From the NCBI RefSeq assembly GCF_012933655.1, contig NZ_JABBJJ010000076.1:1-42409 (forward strand): a stretch of DNA of 42,409 nt, read 5' to 3'. A program made the translations under genes and the position numbers. This DNA comes from Pyxidicoccus fallax (GTDB lineage: Bacteria; Myxococcota; Myxococcia; Myxococcales; Myxococcaceae). The notes beneath the pieces were generated by a model. That model ran no database searches. It saw only the letters and a list, made by a program, of their open reading frames with translations, and was not told where the DNA came from. Below are positions 8,935 to 16,036 of the stretch, piece by piece (within the stretch, counting starts at the first letter, position 1; each line of letters starts with the position of its first letter).

Positions 8935-9545
8935 GGTGCGCGCAGCATAGCCCGCGCCGCGGCCGCCGGGTCGTCCGCGTCCAGCACCGCCGAGATGACC
9001 GCGAAGCCCGCCGCGCCTCGGACCTCTCCCGCCCGCTGGGGAGTGATGCCGCCGAGCGCCAGCGCGGGACAGGGCAGGGCGGCCGCCAGGGCACGGAAGC
9101 CCTCGGGGCCGAGCTGGGGCCGCGTGTCCCCGGGCTTGGAGCCGGGAGCGAACACCGGGCTCACCAGCGCCAGGTCCGCCCCACGCGCGGCCCGCGCCTC
9201 CTCCAGGTCATGGACGGCCACGCTGACGAGCCGCCCGGCGGGCAGGTGGGGGCGCACGTCCTCGGGCGTGGGCCCCCGGGCGGGCAGGTGCAGGTGCGCG
9301 CCGACGAGCAGCGCGACGTCCAGGCGGCCATTGACGAACAGCGGGTTGCCGCGCTCGCGGCACAGGTCCGCGAGCAGGCGGGCCTCTTCCAGGAAGCGGC
9401 GCCCGGTGGCCTCGGGGTGGCGGTGCTGCACGGCCACCTCGGGGCCGGCCTCCAGTACCCGGCCGAGCGCGCCCAGCAGCCGCTCGGGCGGCAGGCGCCA
9501 GTCGGTGATGACGACGAGCCGGGGCAGGGCGGGCGGCGCCACCAC
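8931..9545 (-). CDS. TenI/ThiE-family protein, probable thiazole tautomerase
   Basis: A 204-residue TIM-barrel protein of the thiamine phosphate synthase superfamily. Features at the phosphate end are shared by ThiE and TenI (ALALGGITPQRAGEV, AVISAVL). Hallmarks of true ThiE synthases are altered: the QLR(D/E)K loop reads VQHRHPE, and the HxGQxD segment reads HLPARG. The HLP motif, VAVHDLEEA and SPVFAPGSKPG fit TenI, which aromatises the ThiG product. GTG 9545 is chosen because GGGAG (9555-9551) lies 5 nt before it and the thiG stop is 14 nt upstream; the larger open frame overlaps thiG and is spurious. An automatic annotation would probably call this thiE. Confidence 0.75.
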   Translation of the reverse strand: MVAPPALPRLVVITDWRLPPERLLGALGRVLEAGPEVAVQHRHPEATGRRFLEEARLLADLCRERGNPLFVNGRLDVALLVGAHLHLPARGPTPEDVRPHLPAGRLVSVAVHDLEEARAARGADLALVSPVFAPGSKPGDTRPQLGPEGFRALAAALPCPALALGGITPQRAGEVRGAAGFAVISAVLDADDPAAAARAMLRAP

Positions 9546-9559
9546 GGTGGCTCCCGGGA

Positions 9560-10345
9560 CTACTGGTGGACGAGCCCGTCGATGGGGCTGGACGCCGAGC
9601 CGTAGGCCTTCCGGGGAATGCGGCCGGCGAGGTACGCGTCGCGGCCGGCCTCGACAGCCTTCTTCATGGCCACCGCCATGCGGACCGGGTCCTTGGCCCC
9701 GGCGATGGCCGTGTTCATGAGGATGGCGTCCACGCCGAGCTCCATGGCGATGGCCGCGTCGGAGGCGGTGCCCACGCCCGCGTCGACGATGACGGGCACC
9801 TTCACCGTCTCCAGGATGAGGCGGATGTTGTGCGGATTGCGGATGCCCAGGCCGCTGCCGATGGGGGCGGCCAGCGGCATCACCGCCGCGCAGCCCGCGT
9901 CCTCCAGCTTGCGCGCGGTGATGGGGTCGTCGCTGGTGTAGGGCAGCACGGTGAAGCCCTCCTTCACCAGGATGCGCGCGGCCTTCACCGTCTCCTCGAC
10001 GTCCGGGTAGAGCGTCTTCTCGTCGCCGAGCACCTCGAGCTTCACCCACTTGCTCATGCCCAGCTCCTCGGCGAGCCGGCAGGTGCGCACCGCGTCGTCC
10101 GCCGTGTAGCAGAGGGCCGTGTTGGGCAGCAGCCGCAGGCGGTTGCGGTCGATCCAGTTCATCAGCGACGCTTCGCCCGTGGCCTTCAGGTCCAGGCGGC
10201 GCACCGCCACGGTCACCATCTCGGTGCCTGAGGACTCGTGGCAGCGCTTCATCACCTCGTGGCTGGGGTACTTCCCGGTGCCGAGGATGAGGCGTGAGCC
10301 GAAGGTGACTCCGGCGATGGTGAAGGGCTTGTCCTGGATGCTCAT
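9560..10345 (-). CDS. thiG: Thiazole synthase ThiG
   Basis: A 261-residue TIM-barrel enzyme. It condenses deoxyxylulose 5-phosphate, dehydroglycine and the ThiS thiocarboxylate into the thiazole phosphate of thiamine. Conserved segments are intact: [14 protein letters not shown] near the N-terminus, [10 protein letters not shown] (Schiff-base lysine region, about residue 97), [32 protein letters not shown] and [12 protein letters not shown]. Length equals the family norm. The ATG start lies 9 nt after the thiS stop. No ThiH or ThiO (source of dehydroglycine) is in the window. Confidence 0.95.
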   Translation of the reverse strand: MSIQDKPFTIAGVTFGSRLILGTGKYPSHEVMKRCHESSGTEMVTVAVRRLDLKATGEASLMNWIDRNRLRLLPNTALCYTADDAVRTCRLAEELGMSKWVKLEVLGDEKTLYPDVEETVKAARILVKEGFTVLPYTSDDPITARKLEDAGCAAVMPLAAPIGSGLGIRNPHNIRLILETVKVPVIVDAGVGTASDAAIAMELGVDAILMNTAIAGAKDPVRMAVAMKKAVEAGRDAYLAGRIPRKAYGSASSPIDGLVHQ

Positions 10346-10354
10346 GGCAATCTC

Positions 10355-10555
10355 CTAGCCGCCACCGACGAAGGTGACGATCTCCACGCGGTCGCCGGCC
10401 TGGAGGCGGTGCTCGGGGTGGCGAGCGCGGCGCACGACCTGTTCGTTGACCTCCACGGCCACGCCGGGACCGCCCACCTGGAGCGACTCCAGCAGCGACG
10501 CGAGGGTCATGCCCTCCGGCACCTCGCGCGTCTCTCCGTTGACCTGGACCTGCAC
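10355..10555 (-). CDS. thiS: Sulfur carrier protein ThiS
   Basis: A 66-residue ubiquitin-like sulfur carrier ending in the required C-terminal diglycine (IVTFVGGG), whose thiocarboxylate donates sulfur to ThiG. GTG 10555 is chosen because it gives the standard ThiS length and N-terminus (MQVQVNGE) and has AGGAG at 10570-10566. The frame can be extended 20 codons upstream, but that part would cover an inverted repeat and the leader. First gene of a six-gene minus-strand operon. Confidence 0.93.
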   Translation of the reverse strand: MQVQVNGETREVPEGMTLASLLESLQVGGPGVAVEVNEQVVRRARHPEHRLQAGDRVEIVTFVGGG

Positions 10556-10581
10556 GGCGTCGTGGCTCCTGTAGTTCCTGG

Positions 10582-10604
10582 TCAGATTCAATCGGTGAAT
10601 CTGA
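10582..10604. promoter_or_regulatory. 23-bp inverted repeat in the thiS leader (operator or hairpin)
   Basis: TCAGATTCA and TGAATCTGA form a perfect 9-bp inverted repeat around the 5-nt centre ATCGG. It is AT-rich compared with its surroundings and begins about 7 nt downstream of the predicted thi transcription start. It could be an operator for a dimeric repressor or an RNA stem-loop before thiS. No TPP riboswitch core (CUGAGA motif) was found in the leader, so this may be the regulatory site instead. Confidence 0.5.
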
Positions 10605-10617
10605 AATCGGAACACGG

Positions 10618-10644
10618 ACTATAAGGGGCACCTCGCGCTGTCAA
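10618..10644 (-). promoter_or_regulatory. Sigma-70-type promoter of the thiSG operon
   Basis: On the minus strand TTGACA (10644-10639) and TATAGT (10623-10618) are separated by 15 nt. Both hexamers are near consensus, although the spacer is short. Transcription would start near 10611, about 55 nt before thiS. Confidence 0.5.
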
Positions 10645-10705
10645 CGCGCTCTCCACTGGAAGCGTCCGCCGCGTCGCAGTGGTGCGGAAGAACCCGGAGC
10701 CAGGA

Positions 10706-10727
10706 AGTGGGAAACCGCGTTCCCACT
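10706..10727. repeat. Inverted repeat AGTGGGAA-N6-TTCCCACT
   Basis: A perfect 8-bp inverted repeat with spacer ACCGCG in the 360-bp divergent region between thiS and the repeat lipoprotein gene. There is no T-tract, so it is not a typical terminator. It may be an operator. The remainder of 10645-10915 shows no other gene or strong element beyond the Shine-Dalgarno AAGGAG at 10901-10906. Confidence 0.4.
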
Positions 10728-10915
10728 GCCGGTGCGTGCCTTTCCATTCTTCCCCACCAAGCAGGCTGCCGGCCGGGCGCTCCGAGTCTGGGATGGAGCC
10801 CCTATGTCGTCCCGCGTCCCTGCCAAGCCCTGTTCAAGGTCCAGGGCGGGATCCACTTTCAACCCAACGCCGGGGGAAACGAACTCCTGGCCTACTGGAA
10901 AAGGAGCAGGACGAC

Positions 10916-11548
10916 ATGCGCAAGCTCATGATGGCGGTTACCGCGGTGGCGGGTCTGGCCCTGGTCTCCGGGTGCAAGCAGAACAACGTCGAGTCCGAGC
11001 GCCGAGACGTCGCCGAGGCCCAGCAGGAGGCCCAGCGCGAGACGGCGGAGGCCACGCAGAGCGCTCGTGAAGAGACGGCCAGCGCGCAGCAGAACGCGCA
11101 GGAGGACATCGCCAGCGCCCAGCGCAACGCGCAGGAAGACATCGCCAGCGCCCAGCAGGACGTCCGCGAGGAGGAGAAGGACCTCGCCGAGGCGCAGCGT
11201 GGGCAGCAGGAGGAGCTCGCCGAGAATCAGCGCGAGCAGCAGGAGGAGTTGCGCGAGGACTCGGCGCAGGGTGGCTCCGGCACGGCCGGCGCTGCCGCGG
11301 CGGCCACGAGCGTCAACGGCCGCGTGCTCTCCACGGGCGGGGACTCGCTGACGGTGGTCGACACCACCAGCAACAAGCAGCTCAAGCTGAAGACCAACGA
11401 CCAGACCCGCATCATGCAGAACAACGCGCCGGTGAAGCTGGATGACCTCACCGAGGGCAGCCAGGTCCGCGCCTCCTACGTCATGGAGGGCAAGGACATG
11501 GTGGTCCGCGAGCTGACCGTCACCCAGCCGGCGCAGAAGAAGCAGTAG
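10916..11548 (+). CDS. Lipoprotein with 11-residue coiled-coil repeats
   Basis: A 210-residue predicted lipoprotein. The signal peptide MRKLMMAVTAVAGLALVSGC ends in a good lipobox (LVSGC). Residues 33-87 consist of five 11-residue units of the pattern A-x-A-Q-x-x-A-x-E-x-x, followed by Gln/Glu-rich helix to about residue 118. This is a hendecad pattern that would form a long, probably right-handed coiled coil. After a flexible Gly/Ala linker, residues 130-205 form a compact beta-rich domain (NGRVLSTGGDSLTVVD) resembling small OB-like domains found in outer-membrane lipoproteins. Start ATG 10916 has AAGGAG 9 nt upstream. No specific family was recognised; a structural periplasmic or peptidoglycan-proximal role is a guess. 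Confidence 0.8.
   Translation: MRKLMMAVTAVAGLALVSGCKQNNVESERRDVAEAQQEAQRETAEATQSAREETASAQQNAQEDIASAQRNAQEDIASAQQDVREEEKDLAEAQRGQQEELAENQREQQEELREDSAQGGSGTAGAAAAATSVNGRVLSTGGDSLTVVDTTSNKQLKLKTNDQTRIMQNNAPVKLDDLTEGSQVRASYVMEGKDMVVRELTVTQPAQKKQ
11012..11176 (+). repeat. Five tandem 33-bp (11-codon) units in the lipoprotein gene
   Basis: Units start at 11012, 11045, 11078, 11111 and 11144. Units 3 and 4 (ASAQQNAQEDI, ASAQRNAQEDI) differ by one residue and a few bases, indicating recent duplication. The others are more diverged. Confidence 0.75.
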
Positions 11549-11594
11549 TCCGCACGGAGCAGTGGTCGGTCCGTTTCCTCGCGGGCCGGCTCGG

Positions 11595-11631
11595 ACGGCT
11601 CCCGCTCCGGCGGGGGCCGTTCCCTTTTTTT
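11595..11631 (+). terminator. Rho-independent terminator after the repeat lipoprotein gene
   Basis: An 11-bp stem (ACGGCTCCCGC / GCGGGGGCCGT, one wobble pair) with a TCCG loop is followed by TCCC and seven T residues. It lies 46 nt after the lipoprotein stop and isolates that gene from the kinase gene. Confidence 0.85.
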
Positions 11632-11746
11632 CCTGAGTCCGTGCTGGGAGGTCGGGAGGGTGTGTCGGACGTGGGTGGTAGGAGGAACCCGTGAGGTTTT
11701 CTCACGCCTTCCCAACCCAGGGGAGGACTTCCCCCCCAGGAGGCTT

Positions 11747-12880
11747 ATGCCCACCCACCACCCGGAGCACCCCACTTCGAAGCCCTTCATCCTCTTCACC
11801 GCCGGAGCCACGGCCTATGAGCTGGTGCGCTTCCTCGGGCCCCGGGGACCGGGGGAGATGCTGCTGGCGCGCCGGCACTACGCGGGGATGCCCGGTGACC
11901 TGGTGGTCATCAAGCGGCTGCAGGACTCCGGGGACGAGCGGGGGCGCGCGCGCCTGCGCGAGGAGGTGAAGCTGCTGATGCGGCTGAGCCACCCCGCCAT
12001 CGCCCAGGTGTTCCTGGTGCGCGTGCACGAGGGCTCGCCGCACCTGGTGATGGAGTACGTGGAGGGCCACAGCCTGGAGACGCTCACCAGCTTCGCGGCG
12101 CTGCGGCGCAGGCCCTTCTCGGAGGCCTTCGCCGCCTACGTGGGCTCGGAGGTGGCGGACGCGCTCCACCACGCGCACACCCTGGAGGACGGGCGGGGGC
12201 AGCCCCTGGGCATCGTCCACCGGGACGTGTCCCCGCGCACGCTGCGCCTGGACGTGCACGGCCGCGTGAAGCTGGCGGACTTCGCCATGGCGTGGGCGAA
12301 GCTGCCGGGCCGCGTGGGCACGGAGGGCCATGTCGTCCGGGGAGACCTCGCGTATGCCTCCCCGGAGGCGCTCCTGCGGCGCCCCCTGGACGGGCGCTCG
12401 GACTTGTTCTCCCTGGGCGTGGTGCTGCTGGAGCTGCTCACCGGGCTGCACCTGTTGGACCTGGAGGACGTGGAACGCGCCGCGCTGGCCACGGGGCCCC
12501 TGCCGGAGGCGGAGTCGCTCCTCGCGGAGGTGCCCAGCTGGCTGCCCGCGCCCATGATGGCGGCGCGCATGGCCTGCCTCACCCCGGCGCACGTGGAGCA
12601 CGCCACCCGGGGGCTGTCCGGGGCCATGCGCGCCATCCTCGGGCGGCTGTTGCGGCGCGAGCCCGCGGAGCGATTCCAGTCGGGGCTGGAGCTGCGGGAC
12701 GCGCTGCGCGGCGTGCTGGCCGGAATGGGCTACACCTACGGGCCCCGCGAGGCGGAGCGCGAGGCGGCCCAGGTGCGGCGTGACGCCCGCTCGCGCCGCC
12801 GGGGCGCGGACGTGTTGCGGTGGGAGGACGTCCCCCGGCCGGAAGAGGCCCCCCAGCCGGCCGCTCCCGTGGAGCCGTGA
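11747..12880 (+). CDS. Ser/Thr protein kinase-like protein with degenerate catalytic motifs
   Basis: A 377-residue soluble protein with a eukaryotic-type kinase fold over residues 20-320 and no transmembrane or sensor domain. The ATP-anchoring Lys is present (VVIK, K56), as are a glutamate for helix C (RARLREEVKLL) and the activation-segment end YASPEALL. The catalytic loop reads HRDVSPRT (158-165), so the metal-binding Asn of HRDxxxxN is Thr, and the DFG motif reads DFA (178-180). The nucleotides are unambiguous at both places. Catalysis may be weak or absent, so it could be a pseudokinase scaffold. ATG 11747 has AGGAGG 3 nt upstream. Myxobacteria carry many such kinases; this one stands alone after a terminator. 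Confidence 0.85.
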   Translation: MPTHHPEHPTSKPFILFTAGATAYELVRFLGPRGPGEMLLARRHYAGMPGDLVVIKRLQDSGDERGRARLREEVKLLMRLSHPAIAQVFLVRVHEGSPHLVMEYVEGHSLETLTSFAALRRRPFSEAFAAYVGSEVADALHHAHTLEDGRGQPLGIVHRDVSPRTLRLDVHGRVKLADFAMAWAKLPGRVGTEGHVVRGDLAYASPEALLRRPLDGRSDLFSLGVVLLELLTGLHLLDLEDVERAALATGPLPEAESLLAEVPSWLPAPMMAARMACLTPAHVEHATRGLSGAMRAILGRLLRREPAERFQSGLELRDALRGVLAGMGYTYGPREAEREAAQVRRDARSRRRGADVLRWEDVPRPEEAPQPAAPVEP

Positions 12881-12959
12881 GCGGGCGCGGTGTCGGGCAT
12901 TGGCTTCCGGAGCGTGGGTTGCGCTTGTCTCGCGCTCCGGGCCGGGCAGACTGCCGCGC

Positions 12960-13964
12960 ATGGTCGACGTGAAAGAGTTCCATCAGCGCTGGTGCATCGC
13001 GGACGGACACGCGGACTCCCTCATGTGGAACCGCGACCTGTGTGCCCGCTCCGAGGAGGGCCATGTGGACTTCCCCCGCCTGAAGGAGGCGGGGATGAAG
13101 CTGCAGTGCTTCACCATCGTCACGCGGGGCTTCCCCTTCATCGGCGGCTTCCCGGTGTTCGCCGCGTGGCGCGGGTGGCCCCGCGAGGCCCGCGCGAGCG
13201 AGTGGACGCGCGCCCTCTGGCAGATCGAGCGCATGGACGCGTTCTGTCAGGCCTCCGGGGACGCGGTGCGCGTCACCACCACCGGGGCGGCGCTGGAGGA
13301 CAACCTCGCTCACGGCCGGCTGTCGGCGGTGCTGGGCATCGAAGGGGGCCACGCCATCGAAGGCCGGGTGGAGCGGCTGGCGGAATTGCACCGGCGCGGT
13401 GTGCGCTTCATGGGGCTCACCCACCTGTCCAACAACGACCTGGGCGGCTCCTCGTTCCCGATGATGGGCAACCGCGGGCTGACGCCGCTGGGACACGAGG
13501 TGATGGAGGAGATGGCCCGGCTGGGACTCAGCGTGGACGTGGCCCACGCGTCGGAGCGCACGCTGGAGGACCTGCTGGCTCACCCCACCGTGCGGTTCTT
13601 CTGTTCACACACGGGCGTGCGGGCGGCGGGCGGCGGCTGGCGCAACCTCACCGACGAGGCCCTGCGCCGCATCGCGGACCGGGGCGGGGTGGTGGGCATC
13701 ATCTTCGCCCCCGTGTACCTGGGCGGGGACTCCGTGGACGACGTGGTCCGCCACATCGAGCACGCCGTGGACGTCATGGGCGAGGGCGGCGTGGGTCTGG
13801 GCTCCGACTATGACGGCATGGTGCCCCTGCCCAAGGGGATGAGGGACGTCACGGACCTGCATCTGCTCACCGCAGCGCTGTTACGACGGCATCCGGAGTC
13901 ATGGGTGGAACGTGTCATGGGTGGAAACTTCCGGCGTTTCTTCCAGGAGACACTGGGTGGTTGA
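12960..13964 (+). CDS. Membrane dipeptidase (peptidase family M19)
   Basis: A 334-residue zinc dipeptidase of the renal dipeptidase family, which hydrolyses dipeptides including D-amino-acid-containing ones. Metal ligands are in place: H17xD19 (DGHADS), E128 (GIEGGH), H196 (DVAHAS) and H217 (CSHTG); the downstream segment GLGSDYDG is also typical. There is no signal peptide, so it is probably cytosolic. No Shine-Dalgarno precedes ATG 12960; a TTGTCT (12925-12930)-N16-CAGACT (12947-12952) element ends 7 nt before the start, consistent with a leaderless mRNA. Confidence 0.9.
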   Translation: MVDVKEFHQRWCIADGHADSLMWNRDLCARSEEGHVDFPRLKEAGMKLQCFTIVTRGFPFIGGFPVFAAWRGWPREARASEWTRALWQIERMDAFCQASGDAVRVTTTGAALEDNLAHGRLSAVLGIEGGHAIEGRVERLAELHRRGVRFMGLTHLSNNDLGGSSFPMMGNRGLTPLGHEVMEEMARLGLSVDVAHASERTLEDLLAHPTVRFFCSHTGVRAAGGGWRNLTDEALRRIADRGGVVGIIFAPVYLGGDSVDDVVRHIEHAVDVMGEGGVGLGSDYDGMVPLPKGMRDVTDLHLLTAALLRRHPESWVERVMGGNFRRFFQETLGG

Positions 13965-14000
13965 CCGGGAGCGGGACGCTCGAAATATTGGCCGGAGCCC

Positions 14001-14378
14001 ATGACACGCTCTCTCTTCGTCGCCGCGTCCCTTGTTGGTTCCTTCCTCCTCGCCGGCTGCGGCCAGAGCGCGGGAGACAGTTGTGAGGGGAGCGGTTTCG
14101 TCTGCCAGGAGGAGGTCCTCGCCCTGGAGTGCCGCAATGGTGTCTGGCGCGAGGTCCCCTGCCGCGGGCCGCTCGGCTGCCGCGAGACGGACGACGCCGT
14201 GCGCTGTGACACGTCGAACAACCGGGCCGGTGACGCCTGTGCCTCCAGCGCCGAGGGGCGGGGGCTGTGCCGCCCGGATGGGCTGGCCGTCCTGGAGTGC
14301 CGGCAGGGCGTGCTGGAGGAGACGGCCACCTGCTCCGCGTGCTCGGTGACGGGTGACCAGGTGACCTGTCAGCCCTGA
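14001..14378 (+). CDS. Cysteine-rich duplicated lipoprotein
   Basis: A 125-residue predicted lipoprotein with signal peptide ending in LLAGC (Cys19). The mature part holds two copies of one about 45-residue module. Each begins GD(S/A)C, continues with a Cys, then LALECRNGV or LAVLECRQGV, and ends with two or three Cys near RC or TC. Each copy has about five or six cysteines and probably forms a small disulfide-bonded domain; similar modules are common in myxobacterial surface lipoproteins of unknown role. A promoter-like TTGACC (13961-13966)-N17-AATATT (13984-13989) precedes it, and GGAG lies 3 nt before the ATG. Confidence 0.8.
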   Translation: MTRSLFVAASLVGSFLLAGCGQSAGDSCEGSGFVCQEEVLALECRNGVWREVPCRGPLGCRETDDAVRCDTSNNRAGDACASSAEGRGLCRPDGLAVLECRQGVLEETATCSACSVTGDQVTCQP

Positions 14379-14548
14379 GCCGTCAGGAATCCGCCGCTCC
14401 GGGCGTGTGGTAGCGTGGGAGTGCCGCTCGCGGGACTCCGATGCGACTTCCGATTCAAGCCTTTGGAGCCTGACCCGCTGGTCGTATCCCTCTTCCCCGA
14501 GCGGCGCTTCCGTCTCATGCCGGAAGCCTTGGGGAGGCAGTGCGAGCG

Positions 14549-16036
14549 ATGGCAGCCGTCACGCAGGTCCGCATCGACCAGGTCGCCCGCGAGGACCTGG
14601 TCATGTTCGTCAACGCGTGCTTCTCCTGCACCGGGCAGCGCGAGTTCTACGGCGACGCGCGAGGCCAGTCCGTCTCCATCGAGTTCCTGCACCAGTACAT
14701 CCTGGGCAACTACCGCCGCCTCTACGCGCGCACGCTCGCGGCCGGCATCAACCACTTCAACCAGGCGCAAATCATCCTCAACCTGCTGGCGGCCGGAAGC
14801 CCCGCCGCGGAGGAGGACCGGAGGGAGGAGGGCGCCCTCATCGCCGCCACGCTCCGCGCGCTGCCGCCGCCCCGCGCCTGGCGCGTCCTGGAGTCGCTGC
14901 GCGCGCGGCGCATCAACAACCGCCGCGCCCGCGCGATTGCCCGTGAGTATTTGGCGGGGCGCGCGGACCTGGCCTTCGACGCGGTGAAGTACCGCTCCAA
15001 GCTGCGCGCGGCGGTGGTTCACGGGCACGTGAAGCTGCCCGGCGAGCTGGGCCCGTTCCTCATCCACGGCTGGAAGAAGCGGACGTACACGCAGCCCCTG
15101 CTGGAGGCGTTCCGCCAGGCCCACTACACGCAGGAAGCCGTCTATGCGCTGCCGTACACCGTGGCCGAGGGGCTCGCGGCGAGGCACGGCATTCCCAGGG
15201 ACGTGTTCCTCCAGCGCATCGAGCCGCGCCTCACCGCGGCGGAGCGCCTGCGCCTGCAGGAGTCCGCCGCGCGCGACAGCGGCCAGGCGCCGCCGGTGGA
15301 CCTGGAGCGGGCCTCGCTGACGAAGCTGGCCCTGTACGCGTTGGCGCTGAAGCCGGAGGCCCGGCGCGAGCGGCGCGAGGCATTGCACACGGCGCTGGCG
15401 CGGGCCGCGGCACGCGTGTTGGAGCGGGCGCCCGTGTCGCTGGGCCGGGTGGCGGCGGTGCTGGACAACAGCTACTCCGCCTCCGGCTCGCTGGAGAAGC
15501 GCCGCCGGCCGCTGGGCGTGGCACTGGCCGCGCACTACCTGCTGTCCGCCGCGTCCCGCGACTACCGCGCCTTCTGGACGACGCCGGTGGAGGACGCCGT
15601 CCTCGTGGGCGCGCGGGGGCAGACGGACATCGCCACGCCGCTACTGGACGCACTGGCCTGGGGCGCGGACCTGGTGGTCATCGTGTCGGACGGCCACGAC
15701 AACGACCCGCCCAAGGCGGTGGCCGAGCTGACGCGCGTCTTCCGGACGAAGCTGGACCCGGAGCGCCGCACCGCGTTGGTGCACGTCAACCCGGTGTTCG
15801 ACGCGGAGGAGTACGCGCCGCGCTCCTTCGGGACGGCCGTGCCCACCGTGGGCGTGCGCGACGCGGAGGACCTGCCCACGGTGCTGGGCTTCGCGCGCTT
15901 CGCCGAGGGCGCGGCCGCGCTGGCGGAGCTGGAGCGCTACCTGTCCGCCCGCGTGCGGCAGTGGCTGGAGCGAGACGCCCGCCGGCGGCGGAGCGAAGCC
16001 CCCGGGACGTCCCCGGCGGCGGAGGAGGGCGAGTGA
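14549..16036 (+). CDS. Ro60/TROVE-like RNA-binding protein with vWA domain
   Basis: A 495-residue soluble protein. Residues 1-290 are all-helical and read like the HEAT-type ring of TROVE (Ro60/Rsr) proteins. Residues 298-470 form a von Willebrand A-type Rossmann domain with a complete MIDAS: DNSYS (D306, S308, S310), T359 in GARGQTDIATPLL, and D381 in VIVSDGHDND. Ro60 orthologs bind Y RNAs and misfolded RNAs and act in RNA quality control and stress; that this protein does so is inference. ATG 14549 is chosen with GGGGAGG at 14531-14537; GTG 14540 is in frame but too close. The stop overlaps the next ATG (TGATG). The 170-nt upstream gap shows no obvious Y-RNA-like hairpin. Confidence 0.65.
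   Translation: MAAVTQVRIDQVAREDLVMFVNACFSCTGQREFYGDARGQSVSIEFLHQYILGNYRRLYARTLAAGINHFNQAQIILNLLAAGSPAAEEDRREEGALIAATLRALPPPRAWRVLESLRARRINNRRARAIAREYLAGRADLAFDAVKYRSKLRAAVVHGHVKLPGELGPFLIHGWKKRTYTQPLLEAFRQAHYTQEAVYALPYTVAEGLAARHGIPRDVFLQRIEPRLTAAERLRLQESAARDSGQAPPVDLERASLTKLALYALALKPEARRERREALHTALARAAARVLERAPVSLGRVAAVLDNSYSASGSLEKRRRPLGVALAAHYLLSAASRDYRAFWTTPVEDAVLVGARGQTDIATPLLDALAWGADLVVIVSDGHDNDPPKAVAELTRVFRTKLDPERRTALVHVNPVFDAEEYAPRSFGTAVPTVGVRDAEDLPTVLGFARFAEGAAALAELERYLSARVRQWLERDARRRRSEAPGTSPAAEEGE

Noticed and set aside
10556..10620. TPP riboswitch before thiS
   Set aside because: The leader is only about 55 nt and has no CUGAGA-type core; an inverted repeat is found instead.
9560..10631. 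Upstream extension of the tenI-like gene to a 566-codon frame
   Set aside because: The added part is an out-of-frame translation of thiG and thiS; GTG 9545 has a proper Shine-Dalgarno.
11690..11706. CGTGAG/CTCACG hairpin before the kinase gene
   Set aside because: Only six base pairs; expected by chance in such sequence.
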